Below, in pieces: positions 56,952 through 64,000 of a DNA stretch of 64,000 bases. Position 1 is the stretch's first letter, and each line of letters begins with the position of its first letter. Made by a program: the position numbers and the translations under genes. The stretch covers positions 2,294,001 to 2,358,000 of the forward strand of contig NZ_CP152376.1 of assembly GCF_038784515.1 (NCBI RefSeq). Reading direction: 5' to 3'. Origin of the DNA: Rhodoferax sp. GW822-FHT02A01 (lineage in GTDB: Bacteria; Pseudomonadota; Gammaproteobacteria; Burkholderiales; Burkholderiaceae_C). The notes under the pieces were generated by a model. That model had not been told where the DNA came from. It saw only the letters and a program-made list of their open reading frames with translations, and did not search any database.

Positions 56952-57656
56952 ATGCGCCTGCTGCTCGTCGAAGACGATGTGCTCGTGGCCAGCGGCATCA
57001 AGCTGGGGTTGTCCAACGCCGGGTATGCGGTGGACTGGGTGGGCACCGCCGAACGCGCCATGGACGTCATGGCCCGCGACACATTCGACATTGCGGTCAT
57101 CGATATCGGTTTGCCGGTGATGGATGGGTTGGAACTGACGCAGTGGCTGCGCAGCCAAGGCCACACCATGCCAGTGCTGATACTCACAGCGCGTGACGCC
57201 TTGCAGGATCGCGTGCAGGGCCTGGACCGCGGGGCGGACGACTACATGGTCAAACCGTACGAACTGCCAGAACTGCTGGCGCGCCTGCGCGCCCTGCTGC
57301 GCCGCTCCCAGGCTGCCACATCGGCAGTGCTGCGCTTCGGCACCCTGGAGCTCGATACCGGGCTGCGCCAGGCCAGCATTGTGGTGCGCGACGGCAACGG
57401 GCCTTCGAGCTCCCGGCTTGCGCTGGAACTGGGCCCCAGGGAGTGGACGGTCATGGAGTACCTGATGCTGCAGTCTCCCAAACCCGCCAACAAAGACAAG
57501 CTGCTGCAAGCGTTGACCGGTTGGGACAAGGAAATCACACCCAACGCGGTGGAGGTCTACATCTCACGGCTGCGTGCCAAGCTGGAGCCGCATGGCATCG
57601 CCCTGCGCTCCATTCGCGGCTTTGGCTACCGTCTGGAGCAGGTGGGCGCAGTTTGA
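56952..57656 (+). CDS. Response regulator, OmpR/PhoB family
   Basis: The 234-residue protein has a receiver domain with the phosphorylated Asp51 in VIDIGLPVMDG, DD at the start (VEDDV) and a K in MVKPYELPELLARLRALLRR; the C-terminal winged helix ends LRSIRGFGYRLEQ. Its layout resembles QseB/TctD. It is six bases after argB and overlaps the kinase gene by four bases. The signal it answers is not known. Confidence 0.93.
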   Translation: MRLLLVEDDVLVASGIKLGLSNAGYAVDWVGTAERAMDVMARDTFDIAVIDIGLPVMDGLELTQWLRSQGHTMPVLILTARDALQDRVQGLDRGADDYMVKPYELPELLARLRALLRRSQAATSAVLRFGTLELDTGLRQASIVVRDGNGPSSSRLALELGPREWTVMEYLMLQSPKPANKDKLLQALTGWDKEITPNAVEVYISRLRAKLEPHGIALRSIRGFGYRLEQVGAV

Positions 57657-59077
57657 GCCCCAGTCAGCACGTCAATCTGGGCCCCGGCCTGCAAAGACGG
57701 CTGCTGCTGCTGCTGCTGGCTCCTTTGTTGTTGCTGGCGGCAATCAATACTTGGTTTGACTACCAGTTGGCGGATTCGGTCGCCATTCAACAGGACCGTC
57801 AACTGCTGACACTGGTGCCGCAGTTGGCAGACTCCATCCTGATTCGCAGCACTTCGCCGCAGGATCCCCCGGCCTTGCGGCTCTCTCCGGTGCTGGCCGA
57901 CTTTCTGGAAGCGCGTCCGCACAAGGCAACCTATGCCGTGCTCAACTCCGACGGCAAAGTCCTGCTGGGTGATGCCTGGTTGGGTGACTACCCGCCCAAC
58001 ACCCACGAGCCGGAGTTTTCCAGTCAAGAGTACGAGGGCGTGGTGTATCGCATCGTCAGCCAGCGCATTCTCAGTGCCGCAGGCGAACTGACCGTGCGTC
58101 TGGCCGATGGAACCGACGTGCGCATGCAGTGGTTCCAGCGTCTGTGGTTCAAGGTACTGCTACCTAACCTGGTGTTGGCCATTGGCGCGGTACTTGCCGT
58201 CAACTGGGCTGTGCGGCGTGCGTTGCGCCCGTTGCTGGAGCTCAAGGATGCGGTGGAGGGGCGCTCCCCGCGCGACCTCAGCCCGCTGGATGCCGCAGGA
58301 TCGCCGGAAGAAGTGCGTCCACTCGTGAACTCGCTCAATCGGCTGTTTGATCTGGTCAACGCACAGGCCGAAGGGCAGCGCCGATTTGTGGCCGACGCCG
58401 CCCATCAGTTGCGCACACCTTTGGCCGGTCTGCAGGCCCAGGTGGAGGCCTGGGCGCTGGCCGGCAAGGACACCATCACCTTGTCGGCTGAGCAGATACG
58501 CAAGCTGCGGGACGCCACGCGCCGCACCTCACAGCTGGCCGCGCAATTGCTGGCGCTCTCGCGGGCTGATGCGCGCAGTGGCAGCCAGGAGCCTCGCCAA
58601 CCGGTGAGCCTGAAATGGCTCTGTGAGCAGGTGTTGGAGGAATACCTGGACGCTGCCGCGGCCAAGCACATTGATCTTGGGCTGGAGGTGGTGGATATCG
58701 AGGTCAGTGGCTATTCGTGGCTGTTGCGGGAATTGCTCTCCAATCTGGTCGACAACGCCGTACGCTATACGCAGCCTGGCGGCCATATCACCTTGCGCTG
58801 TGGCGAGCGGTGGGCCTTCGGCCATGGCCACGCGCAGGCTCTTCTGGAAGTGGAAGATAACGGTCCGGGTGTGCCGCCGCAGGAACGCACCCGCATGCTC
58901 GGGCGGTTTTACCGATTGCCCGGTACGCCGGGGGATGGCAATGGATTGGGGCTGGCCATTGCAGACGAGATCGCCCGTGTCCACCACAGTCAGCTTCAGA
59001 TCCAAAGTGGCCATCAGGGGGTGGGTCTGCGCTGCACGCTGCTGCTGGAGCCTGTGCGAGAATCATCCAACCCCTAG
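57653..59077 (+). CDS. Sensor histidine kinase (TctE/QseC-like)
   Basis: The 474-residue inner-membrane kinase has two transmembrane segments (about 15-36 and 165-185) flanking a periplasmic domain, a HAMP-like region, the phosphorylated His251 in DAAHQLRTPLAGLQ, and an ATPase with SNLVDNAVRYTQPGG, DNGPGVPPQER and GNGLGLAI. The start is a TTG at 57653 overlapping the regulator stop (TTGA); no ATG would give the first membrane helix. It probably phosphorylates the adjacent regulator. The stimulus is not known; TctE-like kinases sense tricarboxylates. Confidence 0.92.
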   Translation: MSPSQHVNLGPGLQRRLLLLLLAPLLLLAAINTWFDYQLADSVAIQQDRQLLTLVPQLADSILIRSTSPQDPPALRLSPVLADFLEARPHKATYAVLNSDGKVLLGDAWLGDYPPNTHEPEFSSQEYEGVVYRIVSQRILSAAGELTVRLADGTDVRMQWFQRLWFKVLLPNLVLAIGAVLAVNWAVRRALRPLLELKDAVEGRSPRDLSPLDAAGSPEEVRPLVNSLNRLFDLVNAQAEGQRRFVADAAHQLRTPLAGLQAQVEAWALAGKDTITLSAEQIRKLRDATRRTSQLAAQLLALSRADARSGSQEPRQPVSLKWLCEQVLEEYLDAAAAKHIDLGLEVVDIEVSGYSWLLRELLSNLVDNAVRYTQPGGHITLRCGERWAFGHGHAQALLEVEDNGPGVPPQERTRMLGRFYRLPGTPGDGNGLGLAIADEIARVHHSQLQIQSGHQGVGLRCTLLLEPVRESSNP

Positions 59078-59089
59078 CTGCCACCCACG

Positions 59090-59764
59090 ATGCCCGACGA
59101 CCACAATACGCCACTGGAAGACGCAATGGACGACGTGCAATCGACGCTCGATGCAGCGGCCACGCCTGTGCGCAAGCGCCCCAAGCCGGGCGAGCGGCGC
59201 ATCCAGATACTGCAGGCACTGGCCGCCATGCTGGAGCAACCAGCCGCCGAGCGCATCACCACGGCTTCGCTGGCGGCGCGCCTGGATGTCAGTGAAGCCG
59301 CGCTCTATCGCCACTTTGCCAGCAAGGCGCAGATGTTCGAGGGACTGATTGAGTTCATCGAGCAGTCGGTATTCACATTGGCCAACCAGATTGTGGAGCG
59401 GGAACATGGCGAGGGTGCCCGCGTGGGTGAGCGCCAGTGCGCCCGCATCATTGCCATGCTGGTGCAGTTTGCCGAAAAGAATCCCGGCATGGCCCGAGTC
59501 ATGGTGGGCGATGCCTTGGTCTTTGAAAACGAGCGCCTGCAGCAGCGGATGAACCAGTTCTTCGACAAGATCGAGGCCTTGCTCAAACAATGTTTGCGCG
59601 ATAGCGCGCAGGGCGTCTCCACCGCGCCCACGGTTGACGCGCAGGTGCGGGCGGCGGTTCTTGCCGCGTTTGTAGTGGGGCGTTTGCAGCGCTTTGTGCG
59701 TTCGGGTTTTAGGCGTCAGCCTTCGGAGCACCTGGAAGCCACTCTGGTCGTCATGCTCGGGTAA
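59090..59764 (+). CDS. slmA: Nucleoid occlusion factor SlmA
   Basis: The 224-residue TetR-fold protein has the SlmA DNA-binding region RRIQILQALAAMLEQPAAERITTASLAARLDVSEAALYRHFASKAQMFEGLIEFIE (about residues 33-88), which differs from ordinary TetR regulators. SlmA binds sites on the chromosome and blocks FtsZ ring formation over DNA. The ATG at 59090 follows the kinase stop after 12 bases. An N-terminal acidic extension of about 25 residues is longer than in E. coli SlmA. Confidence 0.92.
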   Translation: MPDDHNTPLEDAMDDVQSTLDAAATPVRKRPKPGERRIQILQALAAMLEQPAAERITTASLAARLDVSEAALYRHFASKAQMFEGLIEFIEQSVFTLANQIVEREHGEGARVGERQCARIIAMLVQFAEKNPGMARVMVGDALVFENERLQQRMNQFFDKIEALLKQCLRDSAQGVSTAPTVDAQVRAAVLAAFVVGRLQRFVRSGFRRQPSEHLEATLVVMLG

Positions 59765-59807
59765 ACCCGAGTCTCAAATAGAGACGGCTATCTAGAACTT
59801 GCCTGGC

Positions 59808-59884
59808 GACTGGGTGGTCGGCATAAATGCTGCAAAATAGCACGGTCGTTCTATTTTGTTGGCAAATACTGCCGACCCCCAGTC
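59808..59884. promoter_or_regulatory. Nested dyad: TetR operator inside a larger inverted repeat
   Basis: Inner palindrome at 59834-59857: AAAATAGCACG and CGTTCTATTTT separated by GT, matching at ten of eleven positions. It is enclosed by a second inverted repeat, GACTGGG-T-GGTCGGCA (59808-59823) facing TGCCGACCCCCAGTC (59870-59884), complementary but for one bulged base. The outer arm ends three bases before the TetR ATG. The inner part is a likely operator for that regulator. Confidence 0.68.
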
Positions 59885-59887
59885 ACC

Positions 59888-60595
59888 ATGGCAACTACAT
59901 CCGGTTCCGCGTCGCGCAGCGCCACCAGTCCCGCCAAATCAGGCGTTACCTCCTTGCATCCCGCTGGGCGAGGCGCTACGTCATCTGGCCGGGCTCTGCA
60001 GAAAGGGCAGCACACCAAGGCCGTCATCATCGATGCCGCCTTGGGGCTGGCCACGCAGATTGGTCTGGAGGGTCTGAGCATCGGTGCCTTGGCCGAAATC
60101 ACGCAGATGAGCAAGTCAGGCGTATTTGCCCATTTCGGCTCCCGTGAAGAGCTGCAGATCTCGGTCATCCGCGAATACTTCACCCGCTTCGAGCAGGAAA
60201 TCTTCTATCCCTCCCTGCAGCAGCCCCGTGGTCTGCCACGCGTGCAGGCCTTGTTCGGAAACTGGATGAAACGGGTAGCCGCCGAAATCCAGTCCGGCTG
60301 CATTTTCATCAGCGGTGCCGTGGAATTTGATGATCGGCCCGGTCCCGTGCGCGATGCGTTGGCAAGCTCGGTCCACACCTGGCTGGAGGCTCTGCATCGT
60401 GCCGTGGTGCAGGCCCAGGAGTGCGGGCATCTGAATGCCAAGGCCGATGCACAACAAATTTCCTTTGAAATCCACGGCCTGATCCTGGCTGTTCATTACG
60501 AAGCCCGTTTTCTCAAGAACCCCGGTTCCATCGACCGGGCCAAGACCGCGTTCAACAACATTCTTGCGCACCACGGCGCGCAGAGTCTTTCCTAA
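59888..60595 (+). CDS. TetR family regulator of the acyl-CoA oxidation operon
   Basis: The 235-residue protein has an N-terminal low-complexity stretch of about 38 residues (Ser, Ala, Thr, Gly), then the TetR HTH (KAVIIDAALGLATQIGLEGLSIGALAEITQMSKSGVFAHFGSREEL) and a helical C-terminal domain. It lies 27 bases upstream of the acyl-CoA dehydrogenase gene on the same strand, so it probably senses acyl-CoA and controls its own operon from the 24-base palindrome at 59834. The ATG stands three bases after the outer arm of the dyad; no ribosome binding site is obvious. Confidence 0.88.
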   Translation: MATTSGSASRSATSPAKSGVTSLHPAGRGATSSGRALQKGQHTKAVIIDAALGLATQIGLEGLSIGALAEITQMSKSGVFAHFGSREELQISVIREYFTRFEQEIFYPSLQQPRGLPRVQALFGNWMKRVAAEIQSGCIFISGAVEFDDRPGPVRDALASSVHTWLEALHRAVVQAQECGHLNAKADAQQISFEIHGLILAVHYEARFLKNPGSIDRAKTAFNNILAHHGAQSLS

Positions 60596-60622
60596 ACCCA
60601 GACCCATCAGGAGCCCACCACC

Positions 60623-62419
60623 ATGCCAGCCTATACCCCGCCCCTGCGCGATATGCAGTTTGTAATGCACGAGTTGCTCCATGTTATGGACGACCTGAAG
60701 CAGATTCCCAAGCATTCCGATCTGGATACCGATACCGTCAATGCCGTGCTGGAAGAAGGCGGCAAGTTCGCGTCTGAAGTGCTGTTCCCGCTCAATATCA
60801 GTGGCGACAGCGAGGGCTGTGCGCTGGACAACACCACGCACGAGGTCACCACACCCAAAGGCTTCAAGCAGGCCTATCGCCAATACATCGATGGTGGCTG
60901 GGCGGCCCTGGCATGCGACACCGACTTTGGTGGACAAGGCCTGCCACTGGTGCTCAACCAGATGTTCTATGAAATGCTCAACAGCGCCAACCAGTCCTGG
61001 ACCATGTACCCGGGTCTGACCCATGGCGCGTACGCGGCCCTGCGCGAGCACGGCACCGACGCACAGAAGCAGACCTACCTGCACAAGATGACCAGCGGCG
61101 AGTGGACCGGCTCCATGTGCCTGACTGAACCTCATTGCGGCACCGATCTGGGCCTGATGCGCACCAAGGCCGAGGCGCAGCCCGATGGCACCTACAAGAT
61201 CACCGGCACCAAGATATTCATCAGCGCCGGTGAACACGACATGGCCGAAAACATCGTGCACCTGGTGCTGGCGCGCCTGACCGATGCACCTCCCGGCATC
61301 AAGGGCGTGAGCCTGTTCATCGTGCCCAAGTACCACGTCAATGCCGACGGCAGCCTGGGTGCACGTAATGGCATCCACTGCAGCCGCCTGGAAGAAAAAA
61401 TGGGCATCCACGGCAATGCCACCTGCCAGATGGTGCTCGAAGGTGCGATAGGCACGCTGGTGGGGCAGCCCAACAAGGGCATGCAGGGTATGTTCGTGAT
61501 GATGAATGCCGCCCGCTTGGGCGTAGGCAACCAGTCGCTGGGCCTGACCGAAGTGGCGTACCAGAACGCCCTGGCCTATGCCAAGGACCGCATCCAGATG
61601 CGTTCACTCTCCGGCCCCAAGTCCAAGGACCAGCCCGCGGACCCCATCATCGTGCACCCGGACGTGCGCAAGATGCTGCTCACCGCCAAGGCCTATGCCG
61701 AAGGTGGCCGCGCGCTGCTGACTTTCTGCTCCATGCTGCTGGAGAAAGAGCACTACCACCCGGACGAAAAGGTGCGCAAGGACTCCGCCGAAATGCTGGC
61801 CCTGCTGACACCCATCGTCAAAGCCTTCATCACCGACAACGGCTGGATTTCCACATCCGCCTGCCTGCAGGTGTTCGGCGGCCATGGCTTCATCAAGGAA
61901 TGGGGCATGGAGCAGTACGTGCGCGATGCCCGCATTAACATGATCTACGAAGGCACCAACACCATACAGTCGCTCGACTTGCTGGGCCGCAAGGTGCTGT
62001 CCAACAACGGCGCCACGCTCAAGAAGTTCGGCAAGCTGATCGGCAAGCTGGTGGAAGAAGAGGGCGTCAATGAAAAGATGGCCGAGTTCATCACACCCAT
62101 TGCCATCCTGGGTGACCAGATGACCAAGTTCACCACCGAGATCGGTTTCAAGGGCTTCCAGAACCCGGATGAAGTGGGCGGTGCAGCAGTGGACTATCTA
62201 CGTGTCGCTGGTCACATGGTGTTCGGCTACTTCTGGGCGCGCATGGCGCAGGTGGCCCTGCGGGAAATTGCCGCGGGCAACACCGACAGTTTCTACGTCG
62301 CCAAGCTGCAGACCGCGCGCTTCTACTTTGCCAAGCTGTTCCCCGAGACCGCCACGGCCATGCGCACTGCACGCTCCGGCGTCAAGGTGCTGCTGGACAC
62401 CGACGCCGCATTGGCCTGA
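60623..62419 (+). CDS. Acyl-CoA dehydrogenase, long type with C-terminal extension
   Basis: The 598-residue flavoprotein has an extra N-terminal helical domain (PPLRDMQFVMHELLHVMDDL), then the core with SMCLTEPHCGTDLGLMRTKAEA near residue 168 and the QVFGGHGFIKEWGMEQYVRDARINMIYEGTNTIQSLDLLGRKV region near 415, and a long C-terminal domain. This is the large FadE/DmdC-like type used for medium and long chain or thio-acyl-CoA substrates. It follows the TetR gene. AGGAG precedes the ATG by about ten bases. It is the first oxidation step of the operon. Confidence 0.93.
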   Translation: MPAYTPPLRDMQFVMHELLHVMDDLKQIPKHSDLDTDTVNAVLEEGGKFASEVLFPLNISGDSEGCALDNTTHEVTTPKGFKQAYRQYIDGGWAALACDTDFGGQGLPLVLNQMFYEMLNSANQSWTMYPGLTHGAYAALREHGTDAQKQTYLHKMTSGEWTGSMCLTEPHCGTDLGLMRTKAEAQPDGTYKITGTKIFISAGEHDMAENIVHLVLARLTDAPPGIKGVSLFIVPKYHVNADGSLGARNGIHCSRLEEKMGIHGNATCQMVLEGAIGTLVGQPNKGMQGMFVMMNAARLGVGNQSLGLTEVAYQNALAYAKDRIQMRSLSGPKSKDQPADPIIVHPDVRKMLLTAKAYAEGGRALLTFCSMLLEKEHYHPDEKVRKDSAEMLALLTPIVKAFITDNGWISTSACLQVFGGHGFIKEWGMEQYVRDARINMIYEGTNTIQSLDLLGRKVLSNNGATLKKFGKLIGKLVEEEGVNEKMAEFITPIAILGDQMTKFTTEIGFKGFQNPDEVGGAAVDYLRVAGHMVFGYFWARMAQVALREIAAGNTDSFYVAKLQTARFYFAKLFPETATAMRTARSGVKVLLDTDAALA

Positions 62420-62456
62420 GCGTTTCAAACTGCCACATAACAAAGAGGAGAACCGC

Positions 62457-62891
62457 ATGATCCGTACAGCAGTAGCTTGGGTATTGGCCTTTTCATCCGC
62501 ATGCGCCATGGCGCAGATGACGCCGGTCGGCTTATGGAAAACCATTGACGACGATGGCAAGACCGAGAAGTCCCTGGTGCGCATCAGCGAGGCAGGCGGC
62601 GTACTCACGGGCAGCATCGAAAAGATCTTTGATCCGGCCAAGCAGGACCACAAGTGCGACAAGTGCACCGACGACCGCAAGGACAAACCCCTGCTGGGGC
62701 TGAACATCATCCGCAACGTGCGCCAGGATGCGGATGACAAGACCATCTGGACCGGCGGCGAGATTCTGGACCCCGCCAATGGCAAAACCTACAAGACGCG
62801 CCTCAAGCCCGTGGACGGCGGCAAGACCATGGAAATGCGCGGCTACATCGGCTTCCTCTACCGCACCCAGGTGTGGCAGCGCGTCGAATAA
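62457..62891 (+). CDS. DUF2147 periplasmic protein
   Basis: The 144-residue precursor has a signal peptide (VAWVLAFSSACAMA, cleaved near residue 19) and the DUF2147 pattern PVGLWKTIDDDGKTEKSLVRISEAGGVLTGSIEKIFDP followed by CDKCTDDRKDKPLLGLNIIRNV and MEMRGYIGFLYRTQVWQRV. GAGGAG precedes the ATG. These small exported beta-rich proteins of unknown function often lie in fatty acid oxidation operons of Burkholderiales; here it is between two oxidation genes. Confidence 0.9.
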   Translation: MIRTAVAWVLAFSSACAMAQMTPVGLWKTIDDDGKTEKSLVRISEAGGVLTGSIEKIFDPAKQDHKCDKCTDDRKDKPLLGLNIIRNVRQDADDKTIWTGGEILDPANGKTYKTRLKPVDGGKTMEMRGYIGFLYRTQVWQRVE

Positions 62892-62939
62892 TCCTGCGGC
62901 CCTTCGGGCACAGGGGGAAAACAATTGAAGGAGTAATGT

Positions 62940-64000
62940 GTGAGTCGCTTTAACGTCCGCAAAGTCGCCGTCCTCGGCGCCGGTGTCATGGGGGCGCAGA
63001 TTGCTGCGCACCTGGTCAACGTGAAGGTGCCGGTGGTGCTGTTTGATCTGCCCGCCAAAGAGGGGCCCAAGAACGGCATCGTCACGCGTGCCGTGGAAGC
63101 CCTCAAGAAGCAAAAGCCCGCGCCCCTTGGTGTAGCGGAAGATGCGGTGCTGATTCAGCAGGCCAACTACGAGGAGCACATGGACGTGCTCCAGGAATGC
63201 GACCTCATCATCGAGGCCATTGCCGAGCGCATGGATTGGAAGCTGGACCTGTACCAGAAGATTGCGCCGCACATTGCGCCACATGCCATCGTGGCATCCA
63301 ATACCTCGGGGCTGTCCATCACCAAGCTGAGCGAGGCGCTGCCCGAGGCCATCAAGCCGCGCTTCTGCGGCATCCACTTCTTCAATCCGCCGCGCTACAT
63401 GCTGCTGGTGGAGCTGATCAACACGCCCACTACCAGCGCGCAGGCGCTGGACGATCTGGAAGCCTTTGTCACCAGCAACCTGGGCAAGGGTGTGGTGCGT
63501 GCCAAGGACTCCCCCAACTTCATCGCCAACCGTGTCGGCATCGCCGGCATGCTCTCCACCATGAAGGAGGTGCAGAACTTTGGTTTGACCTACGACGTGG
63601 TGGACGACCTCACCGGCAAGAAGCTCGGCCGTGCCAGTTCCGGCACCTTCCGTACCGCCGATGTAGTGGGCCTGGACACCATGGCCCATGTGATCAAGAC
63701 ACTGCAGGACACGCTCAGCCTGGAGACCGACCCGTTCTACGAGAGCTTTGCTACGCCCGAAGTGCTCAAGGCCCTTCTCGAACTCGGCAACCTGGGCCAG
63801 AAAACCAAGGCCGGCTTCTTCAAGAAGGTAGGGCGCGACATCCTGCGCTTTGACCTGGCGTCCAAGGACTACGTTCCCGCCGGGGAGAAGGGCGACGAAG
63901 TCTACGCACGCATGCTCAAGAAGCCCGCTGCTGAACGCCTCAAGCTCCTGCGCAATGCCGAAGGCGCGCAAGGTCGTTTCCTGTGGGCTATCTTGCGCAA
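62940..64000 (+). CDS. 3-Hydroxyacyl-CoA dehydrogenase/enoyl-CoA hydratase, cut by the window end
   Basis: The visible 353 residues have the NAD-binding start KVAVLGAGVMGAQIAAHL, the SNTSGLSITKLSEALP segment near residue 122, GIHFFNPPRYMLLVELI near 142, and NFIANRVG near 190, as in 3-hydroxyacyl-CoA dehydrogenases. With the NAD-binding domain first, related proteins continue into an enoyl-CoA hydratase domain of about 800 residues in total, but that part lies outside. The GTG at 62940 follows GAAGGAG by seven bases; an ATG at 62936 soon meets a stop. It would do the second and third steps of beta-oxidation. Confidence 0.9.
   Translation, partial: MSRFNVRKVAVLGAGVMGAQIAAHLVNVKVPVVLFDLPAKEGPKNGIVTRAVEALKKQKPAPLGVAEDAVLIQQANYEEHMDVLQECDLIIEAIAERMDWKLDLYQKIAPHIAPHAIVASNTSGLSITKLSEALPEAIKPRFCGIHFFNPPRYMLLVELINTPTTSAQALDDLEAFVTSNLGKGVVRAKDSPNFIANRVGIAGMLSTMKEVQNFGLTYDVVDDLTGKKLGRASSGTFRTADVVGLDTMAHVIKTLQDTLSLETDPFYESFATPEVLKALLELGNLGQKTKAGFFKKVGRDILRFDLASKDYVPAGEKGDEVYARMLKKPAAERLKLLRNAEGAQGRFLWAILR

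Overview
The window is a GC-rich, gene-dense stretch of a bacterial chromosome. It looks like a betaproteobacterium of the order Burkholderiales, most likely Comamonadaceae. Pointers are a DUF1840 protein, a polyhydroxyalkanoate (PHA) system protein and a phasin, slmA beside argB, duplicated liv-type ABC systems carrying acyl-CoA ligases, and a 2-aminobenzoyl-CoA pathway. The placement is inferred from gene content, not from a marker-gene search. No tRNA, rRNA, CRISPR array, insertion sequence or prophage was seen.

Layout. 38-1635: a glutathione transferase and a drug/metabolite exporter. 1640-10637: a probable ureide or amide nitrogen locus. Three minus-strand genes (NTF2-like, polysaccharide-deacetylase-like, gamma-glutamyltransferase-like) diverge from a spermidine/putrescine-type ABC transporter followed by a GntR regulator and a hydantoin-racemase-family protein. 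The divergent region has a sigma-54-like promoter and paired GntR-like sites. 10784-14132: a GGDEF-EAL protein overlapping an HDOD protein, then a small unknown protein. 14137-23216: anthranilate (2-aminobenzoate) degradation through CoA thioesters: a kynurenine-formamidase-like hydrolase, the monooxygenase/reductase fusion, SDR, MarR, enoyl-CoA hydratase, acyl-CoA dehydrogenase, CoA ligase and a Rid-family protein. 23228-34743: housekeeping and stress genes: DbpA helicase, DTW protein, M48 lipoprotein protease, ohr/ohrR, M14 carboxypeptidase, htpG with a sigma-32 promoter, an RsuA-family pseudouridine synthase, a DUF2892 protein and two tandem Crp/Fnr regulators.

34918-43594: one long operon-like run with an acyl-CoA ligase, LivG, LivH, LivM, a substrate-binding protein, LivF and a phenylacetate-CoA-ligase-like protein, suggesting uptake and activation of an organic acid. 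43610-46748: PHA and acyl-CoA related small genes. 47047-55967: a polysaccharide (probably O-antigen) locus with lower-GC genes in its first half, ending in a reductase/epimerase, a PglC-type initiating transferase and a WbpM-type dehydratase. 56055-59764: argB, a two-component system and slmA. 59888-64000: a TetR-regulated fatty-acid/acyl-CoA oxidation operon that runs off the end of the window.

Two families of intergenic repeats stand out. Family A (7183, 41160, 42182) starts 4-6 bases after the stop codon of an ABC transporter gene each time and can fold into a hairpin with a compensatory base change. Family B (17510, 17670, 25066) has a conserved GC-rich core flanked by arms that differ in sequence from copy to copy yet remain complementary to each other.
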